Positions 1 to 9,645 of a stretch of DNA of 64,000 nt are shown here, one piece after another. A program made the position numbers and the translations under genes. Where the stretch lies: NCBI GenBank assembly GCA_029339195.1, contig JAPTJF010000194.1, forward strand, positions 42,542 to 106,541. The letters run 5' to 3'. This stretch comes from Micractinium sp. NFX-FRZ (Eukaryota; Chlorophyta; Trebouxiophyceae; Chlorellales; Chlorellaceae). The notes below the pieces were generated by a model. It worked only from the letters and a program-made list of their open reading frames with translations, searched no databases and was not told the DNA's origin. How positions within the stretch are numbered: position 1 is the first letter of the stretch; each line of letters opens with the position of its first letter.

Positions 1-98
1 AATGCCACTCTCTGGAACACGCACACAAATTCCCCATCCACCCCATCTCCTCCCCCACTAACCCTGGCTCGTTCCATTGCATGACCTGTGTCCTGCAG

Positions 99-1466
99 GG
101 GAAACGCCACAATCACGCTGGACCACACGCTGGACGGCTACCCCGGCCTTATAGACCTCGTCTGCGTGCAGTTCCCGGACCCCCACTTCAAGGCGCGGCA
201 CAAGTGAGGCCGGGGGTGCAGCCTACCAACATGTGTGGGCTGTTCATCTTGCATTCACCTTAATGGCCTTAATTTGTTCCAGGGCCTGCACCTCGAGGTG
301 AACGTGAGTTGTCGAACCATGGCCGCTGCTTTGTATGTGGAGCCACCAGGTGGTGCCCCGTCTGGCCCTGCTCTCTGCTCTGTCTGCCTCTCTTGACATC
401 AACACATCAACTGATTAGAAATATCTTGGTCCCTGCCTGTGCCCTCCACCCACCCCGCCCTGCCCTGGCGCAGGAAGCGGCACACGGTACAGCAGCAGCT
501 TGTTGAGGCGCTGGGCCGGCTGCTGGCCCCGGGTGCCCGCGTCTTCCTGCAGTCTGACGTGCTGCAGGCGCGTGGGGTGGGGTGAAGTTTGCTAGTGAAA
601 CCAAACTGTGAAGATGGTGGCGTGGGGGAGGCAATCCCTGAGCATGCGTTGTGTTGTGGGGTGGGGTGGGGTTGGGGAAGGGCCGAGCTGATGCGGTGCG
701 TGTGCGCCTGCATGCTGGCTGCCGCTGTCCCACCCCTCTTCACCACTGGCAGCTGTCTATTGTCCCACCCTGGTCCCTCTCCTTCTCCTCTCGGCAGGTG
801 GCTGAGCACATGAGGGACACGTTTGAGCAGCACGGCTCCGCCTGGTTTGCACCCTGCCAGGACCTACACGCCGGCCCGACCTTCCAGGCAGCCAGCCCGC
901 CCAAGCCGGCTCAGCAGCAGCAGCAGCAGCAGCAGCAGGACACGGCAGCGGCAGAGCAGCAGCAGGGGGAGGCAGAGACGGCAGAGGCGGCAGCAGCAGC
1001 AGGGCAGGCGGCGGAGCAGCAGCAGGAGCAGCAGCAGAAGCCAGAAGAGGCGCCGTGGCAGTCGCAGTGGGCGGCGGCTGGCTGGCTGAGGGACAACCCC
1101 CTGGTGCGTGCCCGCTCGTCTTCCTGCCTCGTTCTGCTCCACTGGTGCTGCAGCTGCTGCTGCTGTCCTCCCAACCGCTGCCTCTGGCACTCCTGCTCCT
1201 GCTGCCCTGACCCTAAACCCATGCTTTGCAGGTGCCGCTGCACTGCTGCATGGCTGCCCTGCTGCTGCTGTGAACTCTCCCCTCGCTCCGCCGCCACCCA
1301 CAACCCTTTCCACGCCCCGGCCCCCTGCCCACGCCCAATACTCCGTATCATAACTCGCGCCTTCCCGCCATGTGTCCCACGCATGCAGGGCGTGCCCACG
1401 GAGCGTGAGGTGCTCACCACCGCCAAGGAGGAGCCCGTGTACCGCATCATGCTGAGGCGGCTGTGA
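99..1466 (+). CDS. tRNA (guanine-N7-)-methyltransferase, TrmB/METTL1 family (5' partial)
   Basis: The likely product methylates G46 of tRNA to m7G using S-adenosylmethionine. Only the C-terminal half is inside the window. Inferred exons are 99-203, 474-567, 798-1103 and 1389-1466, all in phase. The family signature FPDPHFKARHK spans the first junction and continues as KRHTVQQQLVEAL. It is followed by APGARVFLQSDV (the strand after the catalytic core) and, in the last exon, GVPTEREV, the conserved 'NP.G.PTE.E' region. The third exon inserts about 60 residues rich in Gln, Ala and Glu (including a run of nine Gln) just before that motif, which bacterial relatives lack. The intron after 567 starts with GC (GCGCGT). 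The stop codon is TGA at 1464-1466. The 5' exons with the SAM-binding motif lie left of position 1. Family assignment is firm; the first exon edge is less so. Confidence 0.85.
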
Positions 1467-1569
1467 TTGTGGGTCGGGTTGGCGTCATGCTGGCTTGAGC
1501 AGACACAAGGCAGTGGAATGCGACACACAAGCTGCCAACGCCCAAAAGTTTGCTCTCTGTTGGCAGTCG

Positions 1570-1581
1570 TGTAATGTTACA
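1570..1581. terminator. back-to-back TGTAA polyadenylation motifs
   Basis: TGTAA reads on the plus strand at 1570-1574, about 100 bases after the methyltransferase stop. The complement TTACA at 1577-1581 gives TGTAA on the minus strand for the oppositely oriented UBZ gene. TGTAA is the usual poly(A) signal of green algae. Use by the minus gene would imply a 3' UTR of about 600 bases. Confidence 0.6.
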
Positions 1582-1984
1582 GCAGAAGCACAAAGGTTTG
1601 ACGTAAATGCACCCTGCACTTCCCCATACGGTGTTCAGGAACAGGAGGTGGTACCAACTACACGAATGAAGTGATGGGTTCATGCAGTGGGAGGACTGTG
1701 GAACACGAGTTGTGCCGGGTGGGCCAGGCCAATGCCGAGGGCAAAGCTGGTTACGTTGTATTGATCTGGCCGTAGGCAGGCTGGCCATGTCATTGCGCGC
1801 CGGCCTTGGTGCCTAGCCGTGGTGCGACGTGGAGCTGAAGTAGTAGGAAGATGAGGAGGAGGAGGAGAAAAGGGGGGCCAAACAGCAGGATTTGTCCGCC
1901 CGGCCAACTGGTGCCCATGGCGGACTCCACGTTGTACGTGAGCGTGCACATGAATTCGAGGCTCATGGACCACTCGGCGCCGTT

Positions 1985-2128
1985 GAGGTCGACCAGCGTC
2001 CTCGACATCCTCCTTCCCCTCGTGCATCTGCCAGGCACAAGCGCCCCGCTGGTGCTGAGGTCGACCAGCGTCCTCGACAGCCTCCTCCCCCTCGTGCATC
2101 TGCCAGGCACAAGCGCCCCGCTGGTGCT
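1985..2128. repeat. 72-base tandem duplication, two copies
   Basis: Two near-identical 72-base units start at 1985 and 2057, both opening GAGGTCGACCAGCG and ending near CTGGTGCTG, with only a few substitutions. The period is a multiple of three, but the repeat lies outside the UBZ coding frame, in its presumed 3' UTR. Confidence 0.85.
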
Positions 2129-2179
2129 GGCAGCTGCCGTCTGCAGAGGTGGCCCGCAGGGATGCCGCCGCCGCCTTCA

Positions 2180-4531
2180 TCAGCTGTTGTGTGCCAGGCA
2201 CCCGTCGATGTGCTCATTGAGCTGGTCATTGCTCAGCTCCCCAGCACGCCACTGCCGGCTGCAGATGGGGCACTCCACTGAGTCCACCCACTCCCCCTGA
2301 GCCCCCGCCGGCACCGCTGGTGGAGAGGGCGCCGCCCGCGCAGCATGCCCAGCGTGCTGCGCTCTGCTGGTGCTGGGCGCGCTGGGTGCGCTGCTGGGCG
2401 CGCTGGTGCTGGGTGCGCTGGGTGCGCGCGGGGCCCGCGGGGCCTTGGGCGCTCGCGGTGCTCTGGGAGCCCTGGGTGCTGCCTTGGGTGCTGCCTGCTG
2501 AGGCGCTGCAGCTGCTGCTGCTGGCGGGCGGGCTGCCTCCTCCACCTCTACCTCAGGAGGCGGCAGTGGCACAGCAACCGACAGTGGTGTTGCAGCGTCC
2601 CGCTCAGCAGCCGCTGCAGGCGCCTCAGCCTCCGCCGTTGCCTCAGCTGGTGCCGCCTCCGCCTGCGCCTCAGCCTCCTCGCTCTCTCCCTCGCCTGCGC
2701 CCTCCCCAGCCGGTGCTGCCTCGCCCGCCTTTCGTGCGGTGATGAAGCGGCGCAGGCGACGGCGGTACCGCAGAGTGACCAGGCCGTACCGCAGGTGGAA
2801 GGCGGGGTCGTGGGCGGGCCCCCAAAAGTGGGCAATCAGGTGGCAGATGGCCAGATACCAGGCGTGCGCCCGGCGCCGGTGGAAAGCTTCAAGCCCTTTG
2901 CAGGCCTGCAGGCCTCCGGTGGCAGGGCCGGCACCATCCCCAGGAGGGCTGTCGGGCAGGCGGGGCAGGTGGGGGTCACGAGCCGCGTTGAACCAGGGCG
3001 TCCCCTCGCCATCCACAAACCCCCAGGCCGCGTCTGCAGGGCATGTGAGGTGAGGGACGGGGTGAGAGTTGGGATGGTAAGCAAGCTGTCTGAGAGTGCT
3101 CGGAGCGGGGCGATGGTTAAGCACAGGCCCCCGGCTCTCCCTCTGCTAGCCACAATTGAATCTGATGTGGCTTCAGTGCCTGCCCCCTCCTGTACCCACC
3201 CTCACCTCCCTGATCATCTCCCTCCACCGGTGGGGTATCCAAGCCTCACGCCCATCTCTGACACCCAACGCTCCCCCACCACCATCCCACCTCCCAAACG
3301 GCTTGGCCCACCTGACAGGTTGCAGTGCAGCCGCATGCGGATTTCAGAGCTGCCCCTACCTCTCTGCACCACCAACCTGCACTTCACGTGCTATCCTCGA
3401 GGGTAGGGAGCTCCCAATAGGCACCCCCATCCCACCCGTGCCCACTCGCCTCCTGTCCACCCCGCCCATCTCCCAACCCACCCCATTCCTCCACCCACCT
3501 GACGGGTCGTAGTACAGCCTCAGCCGCGGCTTGGCTGCCCCCTTCAGGAACACCTGGCGGCCCAGGCCGCCCAGCAGCCCCGCCAGATCCTCCAGCTCGC
3601 CCACCTGGCAGAGGGGGAGGGGCAGAAGAGACAAGGAGGGAATGGGGTAAACAGCTGGACTGGATGGGGACCGGGAGTTGGGGCCAACGCGGCAACTATG
3701 AAACACGCCGGGCAGAGCAGGCCAATGGATGGGACAGCTGACATCTTCCTTCAACACGCAACCACCCGCCCGGCCAGGTCAGGCTTGCATAAACCCGCCC
3801 CGCCTCGCCCACCACACCATGTCATGCCCAGGAGGAGCGCTCACATGCGAGTGCAGGCCGGGCGCCAGGTAATCCACCACCGCCACCTCCCGCCCCTCCA
3901 CCTCCACGCCGTGCATGCTGCGCAGGTTGCGGGGCAGCGGCTTGCAGCAGGCGTAGCCGCCGTGCCCAGCTGGCACGCCGCTGGAGGCGGCATCGTCGCT
4001 CAGCCCCTGCCAGTGTGACTGCATGCCTCCCAAGAACATCACCCAGCCAGCCATGTCGATGTCGGCGGGGGAGAGGGCCTCCGTGCCGGCACGCTGGCGC
4101 CCCTCCTCCTCCTCCTCACCCTCATCGCTGCTCTCATCACTGCTCTCATCGCTGCTCTCATCACTGCTCTCATCGCCGCTCTCGTCACTACTCTCATCAC
4201 TGCTCTCATCGCTGCTGTCGTCGCTGCCTGCCGTGCTGTCAGATGCATGGACGTGAGCAAGGGCGCCGTTGCCAGCCTCGGCAGCTGCGCCTCCAGCCAG
4301 CCCGTGTCCACTGACGGTAGCTCTTGAATCATTGGCAGCTGCGCTAGCGTCAGCAGCGGCCCCACCAGGGCTCACTGCTTGCCCTTCTTGCTGGTGCGGC
4401 GCTGCTGCCGCGGCTACCGCACTGGCCTGTCCTCGCTTGCCCTGCTCGCCGCCCCCAGCATGGCGCAGCTGCTTGAGCAGCTGGTTCGCTGCCAGGGCAG
4501 CGCTCAGGCCTGCCAGGCAGACCTGCCACAT
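2180..4531 (-). CDS. acidic protein with C-terminal UBZ4-type zinc finger
   Basis: The model has four exons on the minus strand: 4531-3845, 3604-3504, 3349-3312 and 3033-2180. They sum to 559 codons plus stop, with every phase matching. The last about 30 residues carry CPIC followed by NEHIDGC, the CxxC...HxxxC pattern of UBZ4 ubiquitin-binding fingers (RAD18, WRNIP1, SPRTN). Exon 1 opens with a hydrophobic stretch and holds a long Ser-Asp-Glu repeat (DESSDESSDE type, roughly residues 100-140). The middle (LHCNLS then DAAWGFVDGEG) and a WYLAICHLIAHFWG stretch look folded but match no family I recognise. Before the finger lies a Pro/Ala/Arg-rich low-complexity linker. A ubiquitin-reading role is inferred from the finger alone. 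The junction between exons 2 and 3 uses donor GTCAGG; a GTGGGT five bases downstream would break the frame. Confidence 0.75.
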
Positions 4532-4953
4532 GATCCGCTATCTAGAAGGCGCTCGCGACTCGCGGTCCTGGGTTTGCTGGGACACAACCACGAACGCAAG
4601 CTGTGCGTGCGAGCGTGAAGCAAAGCTGCCGATAACAAGGATGCGTGGGAGCAGCGCGACCGCACCCTGGCTGGAAAGTAGGGTGCCTCCTCGTCTACCT
4701 GTTGGCGTGCCCTTCAATGTTGCAGTTAGTGTTGTGTACTCTGCTTGCAGTGTCGGCAGCGAGAGCAGGAGCCACGCTGGCGCTTGCAGCGCTGTTTGCG
4801 GCCAGGAACGTGCTGCTTCAGCAGCAAGTGTGCTGGCACTGGCCCCTGCAGCTGGGCGGTTGCCTGAAGTGGTGCCGTCGCCCCCTCTGGCTCTGTCAGT
4901 GTTCCCATGGTCCCCAGTGTCCGTACCACATGGTCTGACACGAGACAACAAGT

Positions 4954-4958
4954 TTACA
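4954..4958 (-). terminator. candidate TGTAA polyadenylation signal for the OMA1-like gene
   Basis: TTACA on the plus strand reads TGTAA on the minus strand, about 600 bases after the stop at 5561-5563. It is the first good match that I saw in this direction. Confidence 0.4.
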
Positions 4959-5312
4959 GCGGGCTAGTACGTATGTCACGATGACAGCAATAGGTCGAGG
5001 GTCTGGCCAGACTGGCTTCATGAGCATGCTGCCTGCTGACGACCAGCGTGACAGTCACAGGGGCAAGAGAGCACTGCTGTCCTAGCTGTGCCGCGGCACA
5101 GCCTGGTTTCAGCCCTTCGCCTTCAACGCTAGGTTGTGCATCAGATATGCTGCACAACATCAGGTCAGCTGTCGGCAGCTGGTGCGTGCCTGCGGCGGTG
5201 GTACAGCCGCACCGCTGCCGGCAGCACGCGCAGCACCGCCTGCGCCACCTTTGGGGGGCTGGGCCAGGGCCCGGCGTCCTTGTGCATGTCCATTGAATAA
5301 AGGTCCTCTGCA

Positions 5313-5361
5313 TTAGGGTAGGGTTTAGGGTTTAGGGTAGGGTTTAGGGTCATAAACCCTA
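5313..5361 (+). repeat. interstitial telomere-like TTTAGGG repeats
   Basis: About six degenerate copies of TTTAGGG/TAGGG are followed directly by an inverted AAACCCTAAG. TTTAGGG is the telomere repeat of land plants and Chlorella-type algae; Chlamydomonas uses TTTTAGGG. Placement between two genes marks it as interstitial rather than a chromosome end. Confidence 0.85.
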
Positions 5362-5560
5362 AGAACCTATCGCATGTGTTGGGAAGTGAAGGCAGAGCGT
5401 GGGCACGCTGGTCGGCAGATGACGAGTCGAGCTGTGCGGAGCAGGTGGCAACAACAACAACAACAGCAACAACCCCCAAGGATGGCCCTGTGGCGCCGCC
5501 TGCTTGCAGTGCAGCCTCACAACCCACGCCCTGCCTCGTTCCCTTGCTGGCCGCGGTTCA

Positions 5561-8500
5561 TCATGCAAACGTGTACTGGGATCTGGGCGCACCGGGCGGG
5601 CTGGTTTCCACCAGGCGCCGCAAAGCGGCCGGCACAGCCTCCGCAGCCATTTTGCTGCCGCCTGCCAGCCGGCGCGCTGCATGGTACCTGGGGTCCAGGC
5701 CCAGCCTGCATCAGACGGGGAGCAAATCAGCGTTGGTGTGCGTCAGCTTGCGGTGCTGCTATTGGCTGCGGTACATAGAAAGAAAGGTACTACCCAGGGG
5801 AGGGGCTCAGGGCCAGCAGGGTGCACACTGTAGTACATGCAGATGACGAACTCTGCACAGGCGCACATATCACGCCCGTGCGTGCGTGCAGATTGGGAGC
5901 CAGCTGGGAACGGCTATAAAGGCCGCACTCCCTGCCGCCCATATGGGCACATGCATATGGGCACATGCATGTGCCCCGCATGGGACAGGGCAGACCGCGC
6001 ACCCGCCCAGCAGCAGGCACGCCCCGCTCTCCGCTTCGAGCTCGCACAGCATCCTGAAGCTGTACTCGCCGCCGCCCGCACCGCGTGTGGGGTCGCTCCT
6101 GCGGAGGACCAGTAAGGGGGGTGGGGGTGGGGCGGTTGGCAGCGGAAGCCGAGGCTGATACAGGCAACTGTGAACTGAAGCCCTGAAATGCAACTTCTCT
6201 TTACTACTTCTCTGCTACTTCTCCCCTGCTGCCCCCCTGCTACTACTTCTCTACTTCCACCACCTGTCAAAGCACCGAATTCGGGGTGTCCGCCCACCCC
6301 GGCCTTACCCGTAGATGAAGATTGGGTGCACGGGGAAGCGTGCCCAAGCCGCCAGCACGACATCCAGCACCCAACCCGCCAGTGCCGCCAGCACACCGCC
6401 GCCGCCGGCGGGGTGTGCAATGCCCGGGGCTGCATCGCACGCCAGCGGGCGAAGCAGACGCCGTGCCAGCCACAGGCCGGACGCATACACTGCAGCCTCC
6501 TTTACCTGAAGAGCGAGGGGAAGCGAAGATGAGGGGAGGAAACCAGCAAAGGGAGGTGTCAGCGTGCTCAGAAGCAAGCATGTTTGTGTGGTGGTACCTG
6601 CCGCGTGCACGTTGGGCACACCACGCCTTCAATCTAATACTGCAGAAGCAGCAGCAGCAGCAGCAGCATGTGGGCAGCAGCGGCAGCAGTGTGAACCAGC
6701 AGCAGCAACCTGAGCGGCAATTATTGCAAACCGTATGGAACTGCAGCAGCGGCTGTTGCCAAGGACGAAACCAGCATGCGAGCTTGCCTGCAAGACGTCC
6801 ATTGCGTCGCTGTGCCCCCTCAGCTTCCTTGCTTCCCACTCATCCGCATGCCTGCGCAGGGCGGTGGCGGGAGACGAGCAGGCCAGGGGCATGCAGTTCA
6901 GGTTGATTGCCAAGAACGCATCGTTCTATTGGTCAAGGTCACTCCTCATGTGGTGCCAGCAGGCCCCAGACAGCTAGCTACACCTTGGCAGCAGCACTGG
7001 CAGGGCGGCTTACCGGTTGACGGCGTGCACCACCTCGTGGGCCACTATGCCCCAAGCCTCGGCCTCCCCCCGCACCCCTTCGTCCATTCGCATTGCCCGC
7101 TCGCTGCTTGGAGGCGGGCAGAGAGGGGTCAGCGGGGGGCACACATGCATCCTGCACCGTAGCGCCCGTGTCGCTTGAGCACGTGCTCCGGAGTCGGTAA
7201 AACCGTCAGAGGTAGAATCGGTTGCTGGCATGTAGGGCAGCCCTCCAGCAAGCCAGCCAGCCAGCCCATTAGCCAGCCAGCCAGCCAGCCAGGCTTACGT
7301 AAGTGCAATCACGCCGGGGATGTGGAAGCCGGCAGGAAGCTCCGGTCTCAATGGGTAGACGTGCGCTGCCAGCGCGCGCGCCCCGCCCTCTCCAAACAGC
7401 GCCTGCACCGCTGCAGCGGCGCTCGACCCTGGGCCGTGCAGCATGCCTGCAATGCCGGCGGCAGCCTCCAGGGCACGGGCCAGCATGTCGTTGGCTTGCC
7501 CGCTCATTGGATGGGTGGGCGCCAAGACCGCTGCCTTGTCCAGCACTGCAGGGGGCGAGAGCAACAACTAAACGATCAGTTCTGGCTCCAACGTGTAGTC
7601 TTCACAACCTCCCGACAGGTGAGAATGTGGCATGTGGTCACCACTTGGGTAAGTGCAGGGAAGGGTGCGGGATGGGTCAGGACTGGTCAGGCTGAGCAGG
7701 GTCGGGTGGTCCTGCTAGTGCGCACGCACAGCCACCGTAGCAGCCCGGTGTGCATAGGGCTCCCAGACAACAACAGCCCCGCCCCACCAGTCCTGCTGGC
7801 TCCGTGGACCCTAAATGTAAGTGATTGATTGCGTGAATGAATGCACGGCGGGGCCCAGCACCTTTTGGGTCGGCTTCTGACCGGATGCTCAAGGGCACCC
7901 TCCAGCGGCGCCGCCCCGACAGGGGCACCTCCTCCACGGCGGAGCTGCAGGGCGAATATTGGGCAGGAGGCAGCCAGGTTCGCACTTTCAAAGTTGGCGG
8001 GGGGTAGGGAAGCTAGGTGACAGCCCCCCCGGGGCCCGACCCAACTTTTGGCATGCAGAGCGCATCACAGACACGCCTGCCGGCAGCTGGCCACGCCGCT
8101 AACCACCCACGAGCCTGCTCTGCAAGTGGGTTCCATCACCCCCCCCACACGCACCCGAAGACGCCACACCAGCGGGAGAGCAGTGCGGCAGCAGCGGCCC
8201 GAGCCAGCAGCGGAGCCAGCAGCATGCCCCGTCCGGGGTTGGGGCTTGCCACAGCTTCCTGCTCAGGCTCCGCCTCCTCCTCCTGCTCCCCCTCGCCCCT
8301 GCCCTGCCCGCCCCCCGCAGCCTGCCCCTGCAGCCGCGCCCGCCGCCGGCTGTACCAGCGGTGCAGGTTGCGGGCCGTGAGCCAGCCCGCCGCCGTGCCC
8401 ACCACCAGCCTGCCCTGCCAATGGGGCGGCAGCAGCGGCGAGCGCTCTGCACTGCCTGCTGCCCCTGGCGCTGCTGCCGGCTCGCCAAGCCGCGCCAGTG

Positions 8501-8919
8501 GCAGCCGTTCTAGCACCCGAGGCAGCAGCCGCTCGCACACAGCGTGGTTGACCAGCCCAGCGCACACCTCAAACGCGAGTGCATCCAGGAGTGCACACCC
8601 ATCCCTGCGGGTGCAGGTAGGACATCATTTAACAATCAGTAATAATCAAATCAATATTCAATAATACTGAATGCTGCAGTGAGTGGTGGTGGTGGGCCCT
8701 TTGAGATGGCTGCACACAGTTGAGGGGAGGCATGGCGCGGAGCCCCGCTTCTTCAGCGGCAGCTCAGCGCAGCTCAGCTCAGCTGGAGGGCTCAGCTGTG
8801 TACTGGGAAGCTCAGCCCAGGAGGTGCTGCAGCGCAATCCCTAGTGACTTATTTCACCTGAAGAGCGCTTTATAGGGCAAGCCTGGTGGGCCCGCTGGGC
8901 CTGGCGGCTCCGAAGCCAT
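5561..8919 (-). CDS. M48-family zinc metallopeptidase, OMA1-like
   Basis: Nine minus-strand exons join in phase: 8919-8858, 8604-8155, 7944-7862, 7545-7299, 7106-7014, 6851-6788, 6505-6309, 6098-6003 and 5687-5561. They give 472 residues. WGIVAHEVVHAVNRH carries the HExxH zinc motif (near residues 304-308). The sequence SFRMLCELEAESGACLLLGG near 418 matches the downstream EAD-type region that supplies the third zinc ligand, followed by GYHAARRL like the 'AGYDP' segment of OMA1. VPLSGRRRW and LPAGFHIPG resemble the OMA1 core upstream of the active site. The exon between the two zinc regions is hydrophobic and may be membrane-inserted. OMA1 proteins act in mitochondrial inner-membrane quality control. 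The chosen start (MASEPPGP) is the one whose exon joins in phase; it has no obvious transit peptide, so another 5' exon is possible. The intron after 6788 uses a GC donor. Confidence 0.8.
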
Positions 8920-9645
8920 AAGGGTTTGGCGGGCGCAAGGCGGGGCTCTGGCGCAAGGCAGGGCAAGGTGGTGAGGTTAGGGTAGGCGGGTGCCGGGCGG
9001 GCGGAATGCGGCGGGGCGGAACCCGACGCCAGCTAACGAGCCGTGATGCGGATCCGGGGCGAAAGGGTGCGGCGACTCGCTGTGTAGCGAGGTCCGCAGC
9101 GTTGCCCTCAACTAGCACTGGGGCCCTCCTCGTGCTGTTGATCACAACCGTGCAGGTAGATCTGGCCGGTGACAGGGCGATCATCAGGAAGGGAGCTCGG
9201 CAGATGAACCACCACTGCCAGCACAGGCACAGCGTGCAAAGCACGTCCGGCCTGCGCTGGGCACAGCATTCAGTGTTTGGCCGGGCACGGCATTCAGTGT
9301 TTGATGATTACTATGCGACCACGCAGGAATTCTAATTTGCTATAGTCGTTAATGTTCCTAAGCAGGCCAACAGGATGCGCCGCCTCGATCGTTTGGCGGC
9401 ACGCGGCATCTGTAAAGCGGCGCCAGTGTTGCAGCGGCAGGCAGGGAAACCCCATCAATCCACCTAGTCCCTTTCTCGAGACGAATATGTCAACGACAGG
9501 CTGCGTGGCAAGCACGCAAAGCACCAGGACTGAGCACTGGCCGCCCCCCAGCATGCTTGCCGCGCCGCCTGGCATGCATGCATGGCGCCCGCGACATGCG
9601 CGCGCTCAAACGCCCCCCTTGCGCTCTTTAAGATTTAACATCAGT
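8920..9645. other. divergent intergenic region, probable shared promoter
   Basis: About 725 bases separate the start of the OMA1-like gene (minus) from the MTR3 start (plus). Two close copies of a GGCATTCAGTGTTTG-like segment lie at about 9268-9304. No TATA box or known regulatory motif is convincing. Short open frames here have no family features. Confidence 0.5.

Larger units (their letters stand above)
1467..2179. other. convergent 3' intergenic region with tandem repeat
   Basis: This separates two convergent genes and should hold both 3' untranslated regions. It contains the overlapping TGTAA motifs at 1570-1581 and a two-copy 72-base tandem repeat at 1985-2128. Open frames crossing the repeat on both strands look like shadows: they have no recognisable domain and lie past the in-frame stop of the UBZ gene. 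Confidence 0.6.
4532..5560. other. intergenic region with telomere-like repeats
   Basis: This lies between the start of the UBZ gene and the stop of the OMA1-like gene, both on the minus strand. It should hold the peptidase 3' UTR and the UBZ promoter. TTACA at 4954-4958 is a TGTAA on the minus strand, about 600 bases past the peptidase stop. A telomere-like array sits at 5313-5361. No further gene is supported. Confidence 0.5.
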
